In this document: positions 1 through 6,836 of the stretch, piece by piece
Layout of the letters: every line of letters begins with the position of its first letter
Numbering within the stretch: the first letter of the stretch is position 1
Origin: Actinomyces johnsonii
GTDB taxonomy: Bacteria > Actinomycetota > Actinomycetes > Actinomycetales > Actinomycetaceae
Length of the DNA stretch: 52,855 bases
Assembly (NCBI RefSeq): GCF_006546835.1
Contig: NZ_VICB01000024.1
Coordinates: 1 to 52,855 of the forward strand
Reading direction: 5' to 3'
Made by a program: the position numbers and the translations under genes
The notes under the pieces: model-generated
What the model saw: only the letters and a program-made list of their open reading frames with translations
Databases searched by the model: none
What the model was told of the DNA's origin: nothing

Positions 1-259
1 ACTCGGTCGGCAAAGCATCCCCCACCTGAAGGCCGGCTCCCAGGATGAAGTCTTTGATCGCGGTAATCGTGGCCTCCGCCTGGGTGACCGGGGAAGCCGT
101 CAGTGTCGAGTAGGTGCCGTGCGGAATCACGACCTCATTCACGCTTGTTGTGATGCTCGTCTCGTTTCTGGGTGGAGTCCCTGCTGCCCTCGATGCGGGT
201 GATCTGCTCACGGTGCTGCTCTTCTCGGTGTCGGCCACGGTTCTTGCCCTGTCAATCAT
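1..259 (-). CDS. GntR-family transcriptional regulator, N-terminal part only (gene runs off the window)
   Basis: The reverse strand reads open from an ATG at 257-259 to the window edge. The visible protein ends in AIKDFILGAGLQVGDALPTE, the first helix and 'G-x-x-L/P-x-G-D-x-L-P-[ST]-E' signature of the GntR winged-helix DNA-binding domain. Other in-frame starts are GTG at 211 (purine-rich GAGAAGAG upstream) and GTG at 142; the N-terminal extension from the ATG is low in complexity, so the start is uncertain. The gene is divergent from the sialic acid importer and separated from it by a 20-bp near-palindrome that recurs before other genes of the cluster. A role as the local nan regulator is therefore likely, but the effector-binding domain is outside the window. 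Confidence 0.72.
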   Translation of the reverse strand, partial: MIDRARTVADTEKSSTVSRSPASRAAGTPPRNETSITTSVNEVVIPHGTYSTLTASPVTQAEATITAIKDFILGAGLQVGDALPTE

Positions 260-375
260 TGTGATCACTGCGGTGTGAATCTGCTCGTTGGACGCCCTCG
301 CCCTCTGGTTGAACTTCGATAGTCGAGCGTCCTGACCTGCGAGGTTGTGAGTGGTCTGGACGTCCCGACCTCTGC

Positions 376-381
376 TACAGT
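376..381 (+). promoter_or_regulatory. Candidate -10 element upstream of satA
   Basis: TACAGT matches the TAnnnT consensus. It would place transcription start about 10 bases downstream, directly at the operator-like repeat at 391-410. No convincing -35 hexamer was seen at the right spacing, so this is a weak call. Confidence 0.3.
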
Positions 382-390
382 CATCCTACC

Positions 391-410
391 AACGTCAGAC
401 ATAAGACGTC
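391..410. promoter_or_regulatory. Operator-like near-palindrome, site 1 (satA / GntR divergent region)
   Basis: AACGTCAGACATAAGACGTC matches 16-17 of 20 positions of the copies at 2173-2192 and 12515-12534. An extra AGAC follows, so ACGTCAGAC occurs twice in direct orientation (392-400 and 406-414). The site lies between the GntR gene and satA, just before the satA ribosome binding site. This placement suits repression of satA, and perhaps autoregulation. Confidence 0.65.
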
Positions 411-429
411 AGACTTCAGGAGAGAATCA

Positions 430-2055
430 ATGGCGATCACAACTCCGGCCGGCTCTAGCCGCCGGGATTTCATCAGGCTGACCGGTACCCTCGGAATGGC
501 TGCCGGTCTGGCTGTCAGCCTGGCGGCCTGCGGTGGTAAGGCCAAGACTGCGGGTGGTGCGAAGGGCAGTGCCATGGCCACCGATCAGGAGGTCACCCAC
601 AAGGACGGTGTCATCACTGCGGGCATCTCCTATGAGCTGGGCACCAATGGCTACGACCCGATGACGACGTCGTCGGCTCTTACGGTCGCCGCCAACTGGC
701 ACACTCTGGAGGGACTCACCGAGCTTCACCCGGCAACCCGAGAGGTTTATGCGGCACTGGCCGCCGAGATGCCCAAGAAGGTAGACGACACCACCTACGA
801 GGTCATGCTGCGCAAGGATGCGAAGTTCTCCGATGGCTCGGCCGTGACTGCGGACGATGTTGTCTTCTCCTTCACGCGCGTGCTCGATCCGGCTAACAAG
901 TCGCTGTACTCCCAGTTCCTGCCCTTCGTCGACAAAGTCGAGGCCAAGGATGCGAGCACGGTGACGATCAAGCTCAAGTACGCCTTCTCGCTCGTGGCCG
1001 AGCGTCTGAGCGTCGTTAAGATCGTTCCCAAGGCGATCGTCGAGGCCGATGCCAAGGCCTTCGACATGAACCCCACCGGGTCTGGCCCCTTCAAGATGAC
1101 CGACAATGGCGCAGCCAGCCAGAAGGTCGTCTTCGAGCGCAATGACAACTACAACGGTCCCCGCCCGGCGCTGGCCAAGTCCATGACCTGGCAGGTTCTG
1201 CCCGACGACACCACCCGCACCAACGCGATGAGCTCCAGCTCCGTGCAGGCCATCGACGCCGTTCCGGCCGCGAACCTCACGACGCTCAAGGATCCGGTCA
1301 AGGTGGCGGCTCAGCAGGGCTTCGGCCTGCTCTTCGCCATGTTCAACAACACGACCTTCTCCAACGTCAAGGCGCGCCAGGCCGTGCTCTACGCGCTGGA
1401 CTACGCCAAGATCTGCGACAGCAGCATGGCCGGGCTGGCGACGCCGGCGACCTGCTTCGTCCAGGAGAACCACCCCGCCTACAAGAAGGCCAAGACGGTC
1501 TACTCCATGGACGCGGCCAAGGCGAAGTCGCTCTTGGCGGAGGCCGGCATCACGGCCATCAACGTTCTGTGTACGGACCATGGCTGGTTCTCGGCGGTGC
1601 GGCCCGTTATCCGTGAGAACCTCGAGGCCCTGGGGGTGACGGTCAACTACGACGAGAAGAAGTCCGCCGACGCCTACTCCTTCATCGACTCCGCTCAGGG
1701 TGCGTGGGACGTCCTCATTGCGCCCGGCGACCCCTCGGTCTTCGGCAACGATGCGGACCTGCTCATGCGCTGGTGGTACGGTGGTGATGTGTGGACCGAG
1801 ACCCGCATGCACTGGAAGGGTTCGGAGAGCCATGCCGCGATCCAGGCCCTGCTCGATGATGCGGTCAAGCTGGAGGGTGACAAGCAGATCGCCAAGTGGC
1901 AGGAGACCTTCGACAAGATCTCCGAGGAAGTCCCGCTGTACCCGATCTTCCACCGCAAGACCCCGACGGCCTACGACTCTGCGACGCTGGAGAACTTCAA
2001 GCCGATCTCCCTGACTGGTCTGTCCTTCGTGGGGACGGGATCATCCAAGTCCTGA
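430..2055 (+). CDS. satA: Peptide-type ABC transporter substrate-binding lipoprotein, probable sialic acid binder (SatA/SiaE-like)
   Basis: This is a 541-residue family 5 solute-binding protein (the DppA/OppA/NikA fold), first gene of a four-gene ABC importer. The N-terminus carries a twin-arginine motif (SRRDFIRL, residues 9-16), a hydrophobic stretch and a lipobox ending in LAAC at about residue 34. It should therefore be a lipid-anchored receptor on the outer face of the membrane, possibly exported folded by Tat. A purine-rich AGGAGAG lies just before the ATG. Family 5 transporters mostly take peptides or nickel. Sialic acid is inferred here from nanA, nanK, nanE and a sialidase in the same cluster, and from the known four-gene SatABCD (Haemophilus ducreyi) and SiaEFGI (Corynebacterium) systems. 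A stem-loop follows the stop codon. Confidence 0.85.
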   Translation: MAITTPAGSSRRDFIRLTGTLGMAAGLAVSLAACGGKAKTAGGAKGSAMATDQEVTHKDGVITAGISYELGTNGYDPMTTSSALTVAANWHTLEGLTELHPATREVYAALAAEMPKKVDDTTYEVMLRKDAKFSDGSAVTADDVVFSFTRVLDPANKSLYSQFLPFVDKVEAKDASTVTIKLKYAFSLVAERLSVVKIVPKAIVEADAKAFDMNPTGSGPFKMTDNGAASQKVVFERNDNYNGPRPALAKSMTWQVLPDDTTRTNAMSSSSVQAIDAVPAANLTTLKDPVKVAAQQGFGLLFAMFNNTTFSNVKARQAVLYALDYAKICDSSMAGLATPATCFVQENHPAYKKAKTVYSMDAAKAKSLLAEAGITAINVLCTDHGWFSAVRPVIRENLEALGVTVNYDEKKSADAYSFIDSAQGAWDVLIAPGDPSVFGNDADLLMRWWYGGDVWTETRMHWKGSESHAAIQALLDDAVKLEGDKQIAKWQETFDKISEEVPLYPIFHRKTPTAYDSATLENFKPISLTGLSFVGTGSSKS

Positions 2056-2062
2056 GATCTGT

Positions 2063-2110
2063 GCGCGGGCGGTGCGGCAAGCCGATGACGGTTGGCCGTT
2101 CCGCCCGCGC
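2063..2110 (+). terminator. Stem-loop after satA (partial terminator or mRNA-stabilising hairpin)
   Basis: GCGCGGGCGG at 2063-2072 pairs perfectly with CCGCCCGCGC at 2101-2110, followed by ATTTTC. The inner loop can also pair GGC with GCC. A hairpin between a binding-protein gene and its permease genes commonly keeps the receptor more abundant than the membrane parts. Confidence 0.65.
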
Positions 2111-2172
2111 CATTTTCAAGCCTTCCGAGCCGCCGGAGCTTCTGCGGAGCAAACGTCGCGGACTTGCCATCT

Positions 2173-2192
2173 GACGTCAGACATCAGACAAT
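2173..2192. promoter_or_regulatory. Operator-like near-palindrome, site 2 (before satB)
   Basis: GACGTCAGACATCAGACAAT shares the left half and centre of the repeat exactly with the copy before nanA and degrades only in the last three bases. It lies downstream of the satA stem-loop and about 85 bases before satB, so satBCD may have a second regulated promoter. Confidence 0.6.
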
Positions 2193-2275
2193 TGGAGTGG
2201 CAGCTGGCATCGCAGCTGCCGAGCCACCCAGCCGCCCGCCTCGGCGGCAGGACGCTAACGCAAAGGAGCATTTCA

Positions 2276-3241
2276 GTGTCCAACCTCATCCGCCTGATCG
2301 GACGGCGCCTGGTTGCGCTACCGGTCATGGTGCTGGGCGTGACGCTGCTCGTCTTCATCGTCATGTCGTTCTCCTCGGCAGACCCGGCGCGTCTGGCGCT
2401 GGGCGAGTCGGCAACGGCAGACGCCCTCGAGCAGTACCGAGTCGCCCATCACCTCAACGATCCCCTCCTCAAGCGGTTCTGGGACTACCTCCTGGGCCTG
2501 GCCCACGGCGACCTCGGCACCTCCTTCACCGGAGTCAAGATCTCCGACATGGTGGCCGCGGCCTTCCCGATCACGCTCCAGCTGACCTTCATCGGAATCT
2601 TCGTGGCCGTCATCTTCGCCACGATCCTGGGCATCGTGGCCGCCCTGTACCGAGACAAGTGGCAGGACCAGGTCATCCGCGTCGTCTCCATCGCCTGCCT
2701 GGCCACGCCTTCCTTCTGGCTCGCCCTGCTGCTCATCCAGTGGTTCTCCGATATTCCAGGCGGAACGGGAGCCTTCCCGGCTCTGGTGTCCGAGTGGGTG
2801 CCTTTCAGCGAGGACCCCGCAACCTACCTCAATCAGATCTTCCTGCCGGCGCTGGCCATCGCGGTTCCCAATGCCGGTTCGCTGACCCGCGTGGTGCGCA
2901 CCGCCATGGTCGAGGAGCTCGATCGCGACTACGTTCGTACCGCCATCGGTGGTGGTATCCCCAAGAACATCGTGGTGGCCCGCAACGTGCTGCGCAACGC
3001 GCTCATCACTCCGCTGACCGTGCTGGGACTGCGCATCGGCTACGCCATGGGGGGCGCCGTCGTCATCGAGATGATCTTCAACATCAAGGGGATGGGACAG
3101 CTCATCTTCCAAGGCATCACCCGTAACGACGTCAACATCGTCCAGGGAGTGTCCATCACGGTTGCACTGGCCTTCATCCTCATCAACATCGTTGTCGACC
3201 TGCTCTACGTCCTCGTCAACCCACGAATCAGGAGCATCTGA
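2276..3241 (+). CDS. satB: ABC transporter permease (DppB-type), probable sialic acid importer subunit
   Basis: The 321-residue membrane protein has the DppB/OppB layout: one N-terminal membrane segment (about residues 10-30), an extracellular loop, then about five further segments. The cytoplasmic EAA-type loop reads 'RTAMVEELDRDYVRTA...G'. I chose the GTG at 2276 because AAAGGAG sits 8 bases upstream. The frame is open back to 2072, but an earlier start would run across the satA hairpin and the operator-like repeat and would add a non-homologous N-terminus. The stop overlaps the satC start by one base (TGATG), so translation is coupled. Confidence 0.86.
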   Translation: MSNLIRLIGRRLVALPVMVLGVTLLVFIVMSFSSADPARLALGESATADALEQYRVAHHLNDPLLKRFWDYLLGLAHGDLGTSFTGVKISDMVAAAFPITLQLTFIGIFVAVIFATILGIVAALYRDKWQDQVIRVVSIACLATPSFWLALLLIQWFSDIPGGTGAFPALVSEWVPFSEDPATYLNQIFLPALAIAVPNAGSLTRVVRTAMVEELDRDYVRTAIGGGIPKNIVVARNVLRNALITPLTVLGLRIGYAMGGAVVIEMIFNIKGMGQLIFQGITRNDVNIVQGVSITVALAFILINIVVDLLYVLVNPRIRSI

Positions 3242-5388
3242 TGCTGCACCGTTCCACACTGGATAAGGCCTCGCGGCCCGGGCTGCGCTTCCAGGGCTGG
3301 AAGGCTCTGCCCCTCGGATCCAAGATCGCCATCGTCGTGCTCGGCCTCATTGCCCTGATCGCCATCCTGGCCCCCGTCGTCGCCCCGTACTCGCCCGGCG
3401 CCACTGGCCTTGCCGAGACCAAGACGACCTCCTACATCGAGGGCGTCGGCGAGGTCACCGCCAGCGACCCCGTGGTGGCTCCCTCGATGTCGCACCTGTT
3501 CGGTACCGACGGTACCGGACGCGACATTTTCTCCCGCGCCGTGTACGGTGCCAGGGTCTCCCTGGTCGTGGGGCTGACCGCTACCGGACTGGCGCTCCTG
3601 GTGGCCTCCGTCCTCGGAGCCGTGGCGGCCACTTCCCGCAAGTGGGTGGCGGAGACCCTCATGCGTGTGCTCGACGTCGTCATGTCCTTTCCCGGGATCG
3701 CTCTGGCCGCCGTACTCGTTTCGGCGATGTCGACCCGTCTGCCGATGCTGCCGGTCATCATCATCTCGATCGCCATCCTCTATATTCCCCAACTCACCCG
3801 CGTGGTGCGCGCCAATATCCTCTCCCAGTTTGGAGAGGACTACGTGGCCGCCTCCAAGGTGATGGGGGCTCCGGTGCCGTGGATCCTCCTCAAGCACGTG
3901 GCCCGCAACTGCATCGCCCCGATCATGGTGTTCGCGACTGTCCTGGTGGCCGACGCGATCGTCTTCGAGGCCTCGCTGTCCTTCATCGGTGCGGGCATCA
4001 AGTCCGTTAACACGCCGACCTGGGGCAACATGCTCTCCGAGGGCAAGGAGCTGCTCCTGTCGGGTCACTGGTGGCCGACCTTCTTCCCCGGCTTGCTCAT
4101 CCTTATCACCACCCTGTGCCTCAACGTGCTGTCCGAGGGATTGACCGATGCGATGGCCTCTCCCCGCATCAAGGCCAAACCCGATGTCCAGGCCGACGAA
4201 GAGGCCATGGAGGCTCAGGACACCCTGGACGCTTGGGACGACGCTGCCGAGGCGGTGACCGCTAACGCCACCGTCGCCAAGGAGGGCGACACCACGAACG
4301 TGAGCTCCCTGACCGGTGTTGTTGCTCCGGCCGCCGAGGACGTTCCTCTGGCCGACCGGCTCAGCTCCCTGCGGACGGCCGAGCTGGCCCGTCGCGACCG
4401 CCTGGTTTACGAGGACACTGGTGAGGACCCTGTCCTGGAGGTCAAGAACCTCTCGATCGCCTTCCCCGAACAGCACGGCGATGTCAACATCGTCGACGGC
4501 GTGTCCTTCTCCGTGCGTCCCGGCGAGACCATGGGCCTGGTCGGGGAGTCTGGATGCGGCAAGTCCATCAGCTCGATGGCTGTCATGGGGCTGCTGCCCC
4601 CGTCGGCACGGCTCTCCGGCGAGATTCTGTTCAAGGGACGCAACATTCTCGAGATGACGCCGACCGAGCACAACGCCCTGCGCGGCCACGAGATGAGTAT
4701 GGTCTACCAGGACGCCCTGTCCTCGCTGAACCCCTCCATGCTCATCCGCACCCAGATGGCTCAGCTGACCTCTCGCGGGGGTACCCGCAGCGCGGAGGAG
4801 CTCCTCGAGCTGGTGGGGCTCGACCCCAAGCGCACGCTGCGCAGCTACCCGCACGAGCTCTCCGGCGGTCAGCGCCAGCGTGTCCTCATCGCCATGGCCC
4901 TGACGCGCGACCCCTCGCTGGTCCTTGCCGACGAGCCGACGACGGCGCTGGATGTGACCGTTCAGAAGCAGGTTATCGACCTGCTCAACGAGTTGCGCGA
5001 GAAACTGGGCTTCGCGATGGTCTTCGTCTCACACGACCTGGCGCTGGTGGCCAAGCTGGCTCACCGCATCACCGTCATGTATGCCGGTCAGGTGGTCGAG
5101 CAGGCCCCCACCAGTGAGCTGCTGTCCAACCCCGTTCACGAGTACACCCGGGGCCTTCTGGGTGCCGTGCTCTCTATCGAAGCCGGTTCCAAGCGGCTCC
5201 ACCAGGTACGCGGCGTGGTCCCCTCGCCCAGCGAGTTCGTCAAGGGCGACCGCTTCGCGCCTCGATCGGCTCACCCGACGGTCGGCCTGGACACCCGTCC
5301 CGTGCTCAAGCCCGTACCTGGCACGACCGAGCACAGCTACGCCATCACCCCTGAGCTCGAGGCTCTGCTCGCGAAGGAGAAGCACTGA
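3241..5388 (+). CDS. satC: Fused ABC permease-ATPase (DppC-DppD fusion), probable sialic acid importer subunit
   Basis: A single 715-residue protein joins two importer parts. Residues about 20-305 are a DppC-type permease with about six membrane segments and an EAA loop. Residues about 310-390 are an acidic, alanine-rich linker. Residues about 395-715 are a DppD-type ATPase with Walker A GESGCGKS (near 434), signature LSGGQRQR (near 539), Walker B LADEPTTALD (near 560) and the C-terminal oligopeptide-ATPase region. Fused permease-ATPase subunits are known in SatC of Haemophilus ducreyi and SiaG of Corynebacterium, which supports sialic acid as substrate. The gene overlaps both neighbours by one base. 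Confidence 0.86.
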   Translation: MLHRSTLDKASRPGLRFQGWKALPLGSKIAIVVLGLIALIAILAPVVAPYSPGATGLAETKTTSYIEGVGEVTASDPVVAPSMSHLFGTDGTGRDIFSRAVYGARVSLVVGLTATGLALLVASVLGAVAATSRKWVAETLMRVLDVVMSFPGIALAAVLVSAMSTRLPMLPVIIISIAILYIPQLTRVVRANILSQFGEDYVAASKVMGAPVPWILLKHVARNCIAPIMVFATVLVADAIVFEASLSFIGAGIKSVNTPTWGNMLSEGKELLLSGHWWPTFFPGLLILITTLCLNVLSEGLTDAMASPRIKAKPDVQADEEAMEAQDTLDAWDDAAEAVTANATVAKEGDTTNVSSLTGVVAPAAEDVPLADRLSSLRTAELARRDRLVYEDTGEDPVLEVKNLSIAFPEQHGDVNIVDGVSFSVRPGETMGLVGESGCGKSISSMAVMGLLPPSARLSGEILFKGRNILEMTPTEHNALRGHEMSMVYQDALSSLNPSMLIRTQMAQLTSRGGTRSAEELLELVGLDPKRTLRSYPHELSGGQRQRVLIAMALTRDPSLVLADEPTTALDVTVQKQVIDLLNELREKLGFAMVFVSHDLALVAKLAHRITVMYAGQVVEQAPTSELLSNPVHEYTRGLLGAVLSIEAGSKRLHQVRGVVPSPSEFVKGDRFAPRSAHPTVGLDTRPVLKPVPGTTEHSYAITPELEALLAKEKH

Positions 5389-6215
5389 TGCCGTCCAACA
5401 CCTCTGCATCGACCTCTTGGAGCCAGGACCAGCCGGTCGTTGAGCTCAAGGACGTCAATGTCATCCACAAGTCCCGCACCGGCGGCCTGTTCAACCCGGA
5501 TACGGTCCACGCGGTCAACAACGTCTCGTTGTCGGTCAAGCGCGGGGAGACGCTGGGGCTGGTAGGGGAGTCCGGTTGCGGCAAGTCCACCACCGCCAGG
5601 GTCATGGTGGGGCTGCAGCCGGTCACCTCCGGCGAAGTCGTCTTCAAGGGACGCCCGCTGGGGCACTCCGCCTCGGACCGTCGCGAGCTGGGCCGCAGTA
5701 TCTCGGTGGTTTTCCAGGACCCGGCGACTGCTCTCAACCCGCGCATGATCGTGCACGATACGCTTATCGACCCGCTCAACGTTCACGGAATCGGAGCGCC
5801 CAAGGAACGCGAGGCGCGCGTGCGCGACCTGCTCCACCTGGTGGGGCTGCCTCCCAGCGCCCTCAATGTGCTGCCCCGGCAGATCTCCGGCGGTCAGCGC
5901 CAGCGCGTCGCCATCGCCCGAGCGCTGGCGCTGGACCCGGACATCATCGTGGCCGATGAGCCGACCTCCGCTCTGGACGTCTCCGTGCGAGCCCAGGTGC
6001 TCAACCTCCTCCAGGACCTCAAAGCATCCCTGGGACTGGGACTGGTGTTCATCAGCCACGACATCAATACGGTGCGCTACGTCTCCGATCGGATCGCCGT
6101 TATGTACTTCGGCAAGATCCTCGAGCTCAACACCACCGAGGAGATCTTCAACAACCCCCAGGAGGAGTACACGCGCACCCTCCTGGCGGCGGTGCCCTCG
6201 CTGCTCGACGTGTGA
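5388..6215 (+). CDS. satD: ABC transporter ATPase (DppF-type), probable sialic acid importer subunit
   Basis: The 275-residue nucleotide-binding subunit has Walker A GESGCGKST (near residue 59), signature ISGGQRQRVAIARAL (near 166), Walker B VADEPTSALD (near 188) and the switch histidine in FISHD. It would pair with the ATPase domain of the preceding fusion protein to form the heterodimeric motor of the importer. Its ATG overlaps the satC stop by one base, and a strong stem-loop 41 bases after its stop ends the operon. It is somewhat shorter than typical DppF (about 330), consistent with loss of part of the C-terminal extension. Confidence 0.85.
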   Translation: MPSNTSASTSWSQDQPVVELKDVNVIHKSRTGGLFNPDTVHAVNNVSLSVKRGETLGLVGESGCGKSTTARVMVGLQPVTSGEVVFKGRPLGHSASDRRELGRSISVVFQDPATALNPRMIVHDTLIDPLNVHGIGAPKEREARVRDLLHLVGLPPSALNVLPRQISGGQRQRVAIARALALDPDIIVADEPTSALDVSVRAQVLNLLQDLKASLGLGLVFISHDINTVRYVSDRIAVMYFGKILELNTTEEIFNNPQEEYTRTLLAAVPSLLDV

Positions 6216-6255
6216 GTAGCCATCGCTCGAGTGCTTCTTGATGCATTGGCCTCTT

Positions 6256-6291
6256 CGTGAGGGGCGGACCCGATTGGGTCCGCCCCTCACG
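6256..6291 (+). terminator. Perfect 16-bp stem-loop ending the satABCD operon
   Basis: CGTGAGGGGCGGACCC at 6256-6271, loop GATT, and the exact reverse complement at 6276-6291. No T-run follows, which is common for terminators in high-GC actinobacteria. Confidence 0.75.
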
Positions 6292-6497
6292 TGTGCGATA
6301 GGCACTCATATGGTGGACAGGGAATATGGGAATTGGTGACTATGAGAAAAACAGATCGTTATGATGGTGTGAATTCGGCACCCTCGGGGATTGACTTCCA
6401 GGTCACATGTCGAGTAGATTACTTATATCGGTTCAGTGAGGAGCCGGTCGTGCCGGTACGGCCGTCAACAAAGATGTTGCATGTGAAGGAGGGTCCT

Positions 6498-6590
6498 ATG
6501 TATGTCGCAGCGCCATGGCGTGTGACCACGACTGCACGTCGTCAGTCCGTCGTGCGCGAGGGTCGGGGGCCCTCTTTAATTCGCTCTTGA
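6498..6590 (+). CDS. Possible 30-residue leader peptide upstream of the sialidase
   Basis: AAGGAGGG (6486-6493) lies five bases before an ATG that opens a 30-codon frame ending in TGA. The product is arginine-rich (6 of 30, with RR at 14-15) and contains VTTTARRQSVVREGRG. It resembles no family I recognise. The frame extends upstream to 6291, but that part has no good start signal. It could be a regulatory upstream ORF, a real microprotein, or chance; only the strong ribosome binding site favours expression. Confidence 0.3.
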   Translation: MYVAAPWRVTTTARRQSVVREGRGPSLIRS

Positions 6591-6690
6591 TGGCCGGTTG
6601 AAGCCGGTGCCCGCCTGAAAGACGGAAGGAACCGCTGCCTGCGGCCCGCCTCATTGTTGTCCATGAGGTGATGCGCGCCCCGATATGTGC

Positions 6691-6708
6691 TCGATCATAA
6701 AAGATCGA
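6691..6708. promoter_or_regulatory. Inverted repeat upstream of the sialidase gene
   Basis: TCGATC-ATAAAA-GATCGA is a perfect 6-bp inverted repeat around an A/T-rich centre, flanked by two direct copies of CGATATG (6681 and 6706). It could be a protein-binding site or part of the promoter. It is unlike the other nan-cluster repeat. Confidence 0.35.
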
Positions 6709-6836
6709 TATGTTTTGTCGGGTGCATTCTCGATGTATCCATCCGGCTCATTACGGTGTTGGCCGGCGGGTCTTTCGAGCAGATCGATGAGTGATGGGGA
6801 CCTCTGTGTCTTATTTAGAGTAAAAGGTGAAGTGTC

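Larger units (their letters stand above)
6292..6836 (+). other. Long leader / intergenic region upstream of the sialidase gene
   Basis: About 545 bases with no convincing large gene and visibly lower GC than the flanks. It contains a 30-codon open frame with a strong ribosome binding site (6498-6590), a small hairpin (CCTCAT 6649-6654 with ATGAGG 6663-6668) and an 18-base inverted repeat, TCGATC-ATAAAA-GATCGA (6691-6708). The GACGTCAGA repeat found before the other nan genes was not seen here, so the sialidase may be controlled differently. I could not match the region to a known riboswitch class by eye. Confidence 0.5.

Noticed and set aside
427..1953. 508-residue reverse-strand open frame opposite satA
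   Set aside because: It is antisense to a clear solute-binding protein, rich in Arg, Gly, His and Val with no family motif. Long reverse frames are expected opposite high-GC genes with GC-rich third positions. The same holds for 3205-4854, 44190-45674, 47188-48771 and 48792-50954.
2072..2275. Upstream extension of satB to an ATG at 2072
   Set aside because: It would translate through the satA hairpin and the operator-like repeat, has no ribosome binding site and adds no conserved sequence; the GTG at 2276 has AAAGGAG.
6291..6497. 99-residue open frame starting at 6291 before the sialidase
   Set aside because: It has no start signal at 6291 or at the internal ATGs, shows no family resemblance, and begins inside the satD terminator. 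Only its last 30 codons have a strong ribosome binding site and are listed separately.
6593..6670. Known riboswitch in the sialidase leader
   Set aside because: GCCGGTGCCCGCCTGAAAGA superficially recalls a cobalamin-type segment, but neither the B12 box nor the conserved core of other classes I know could be found.
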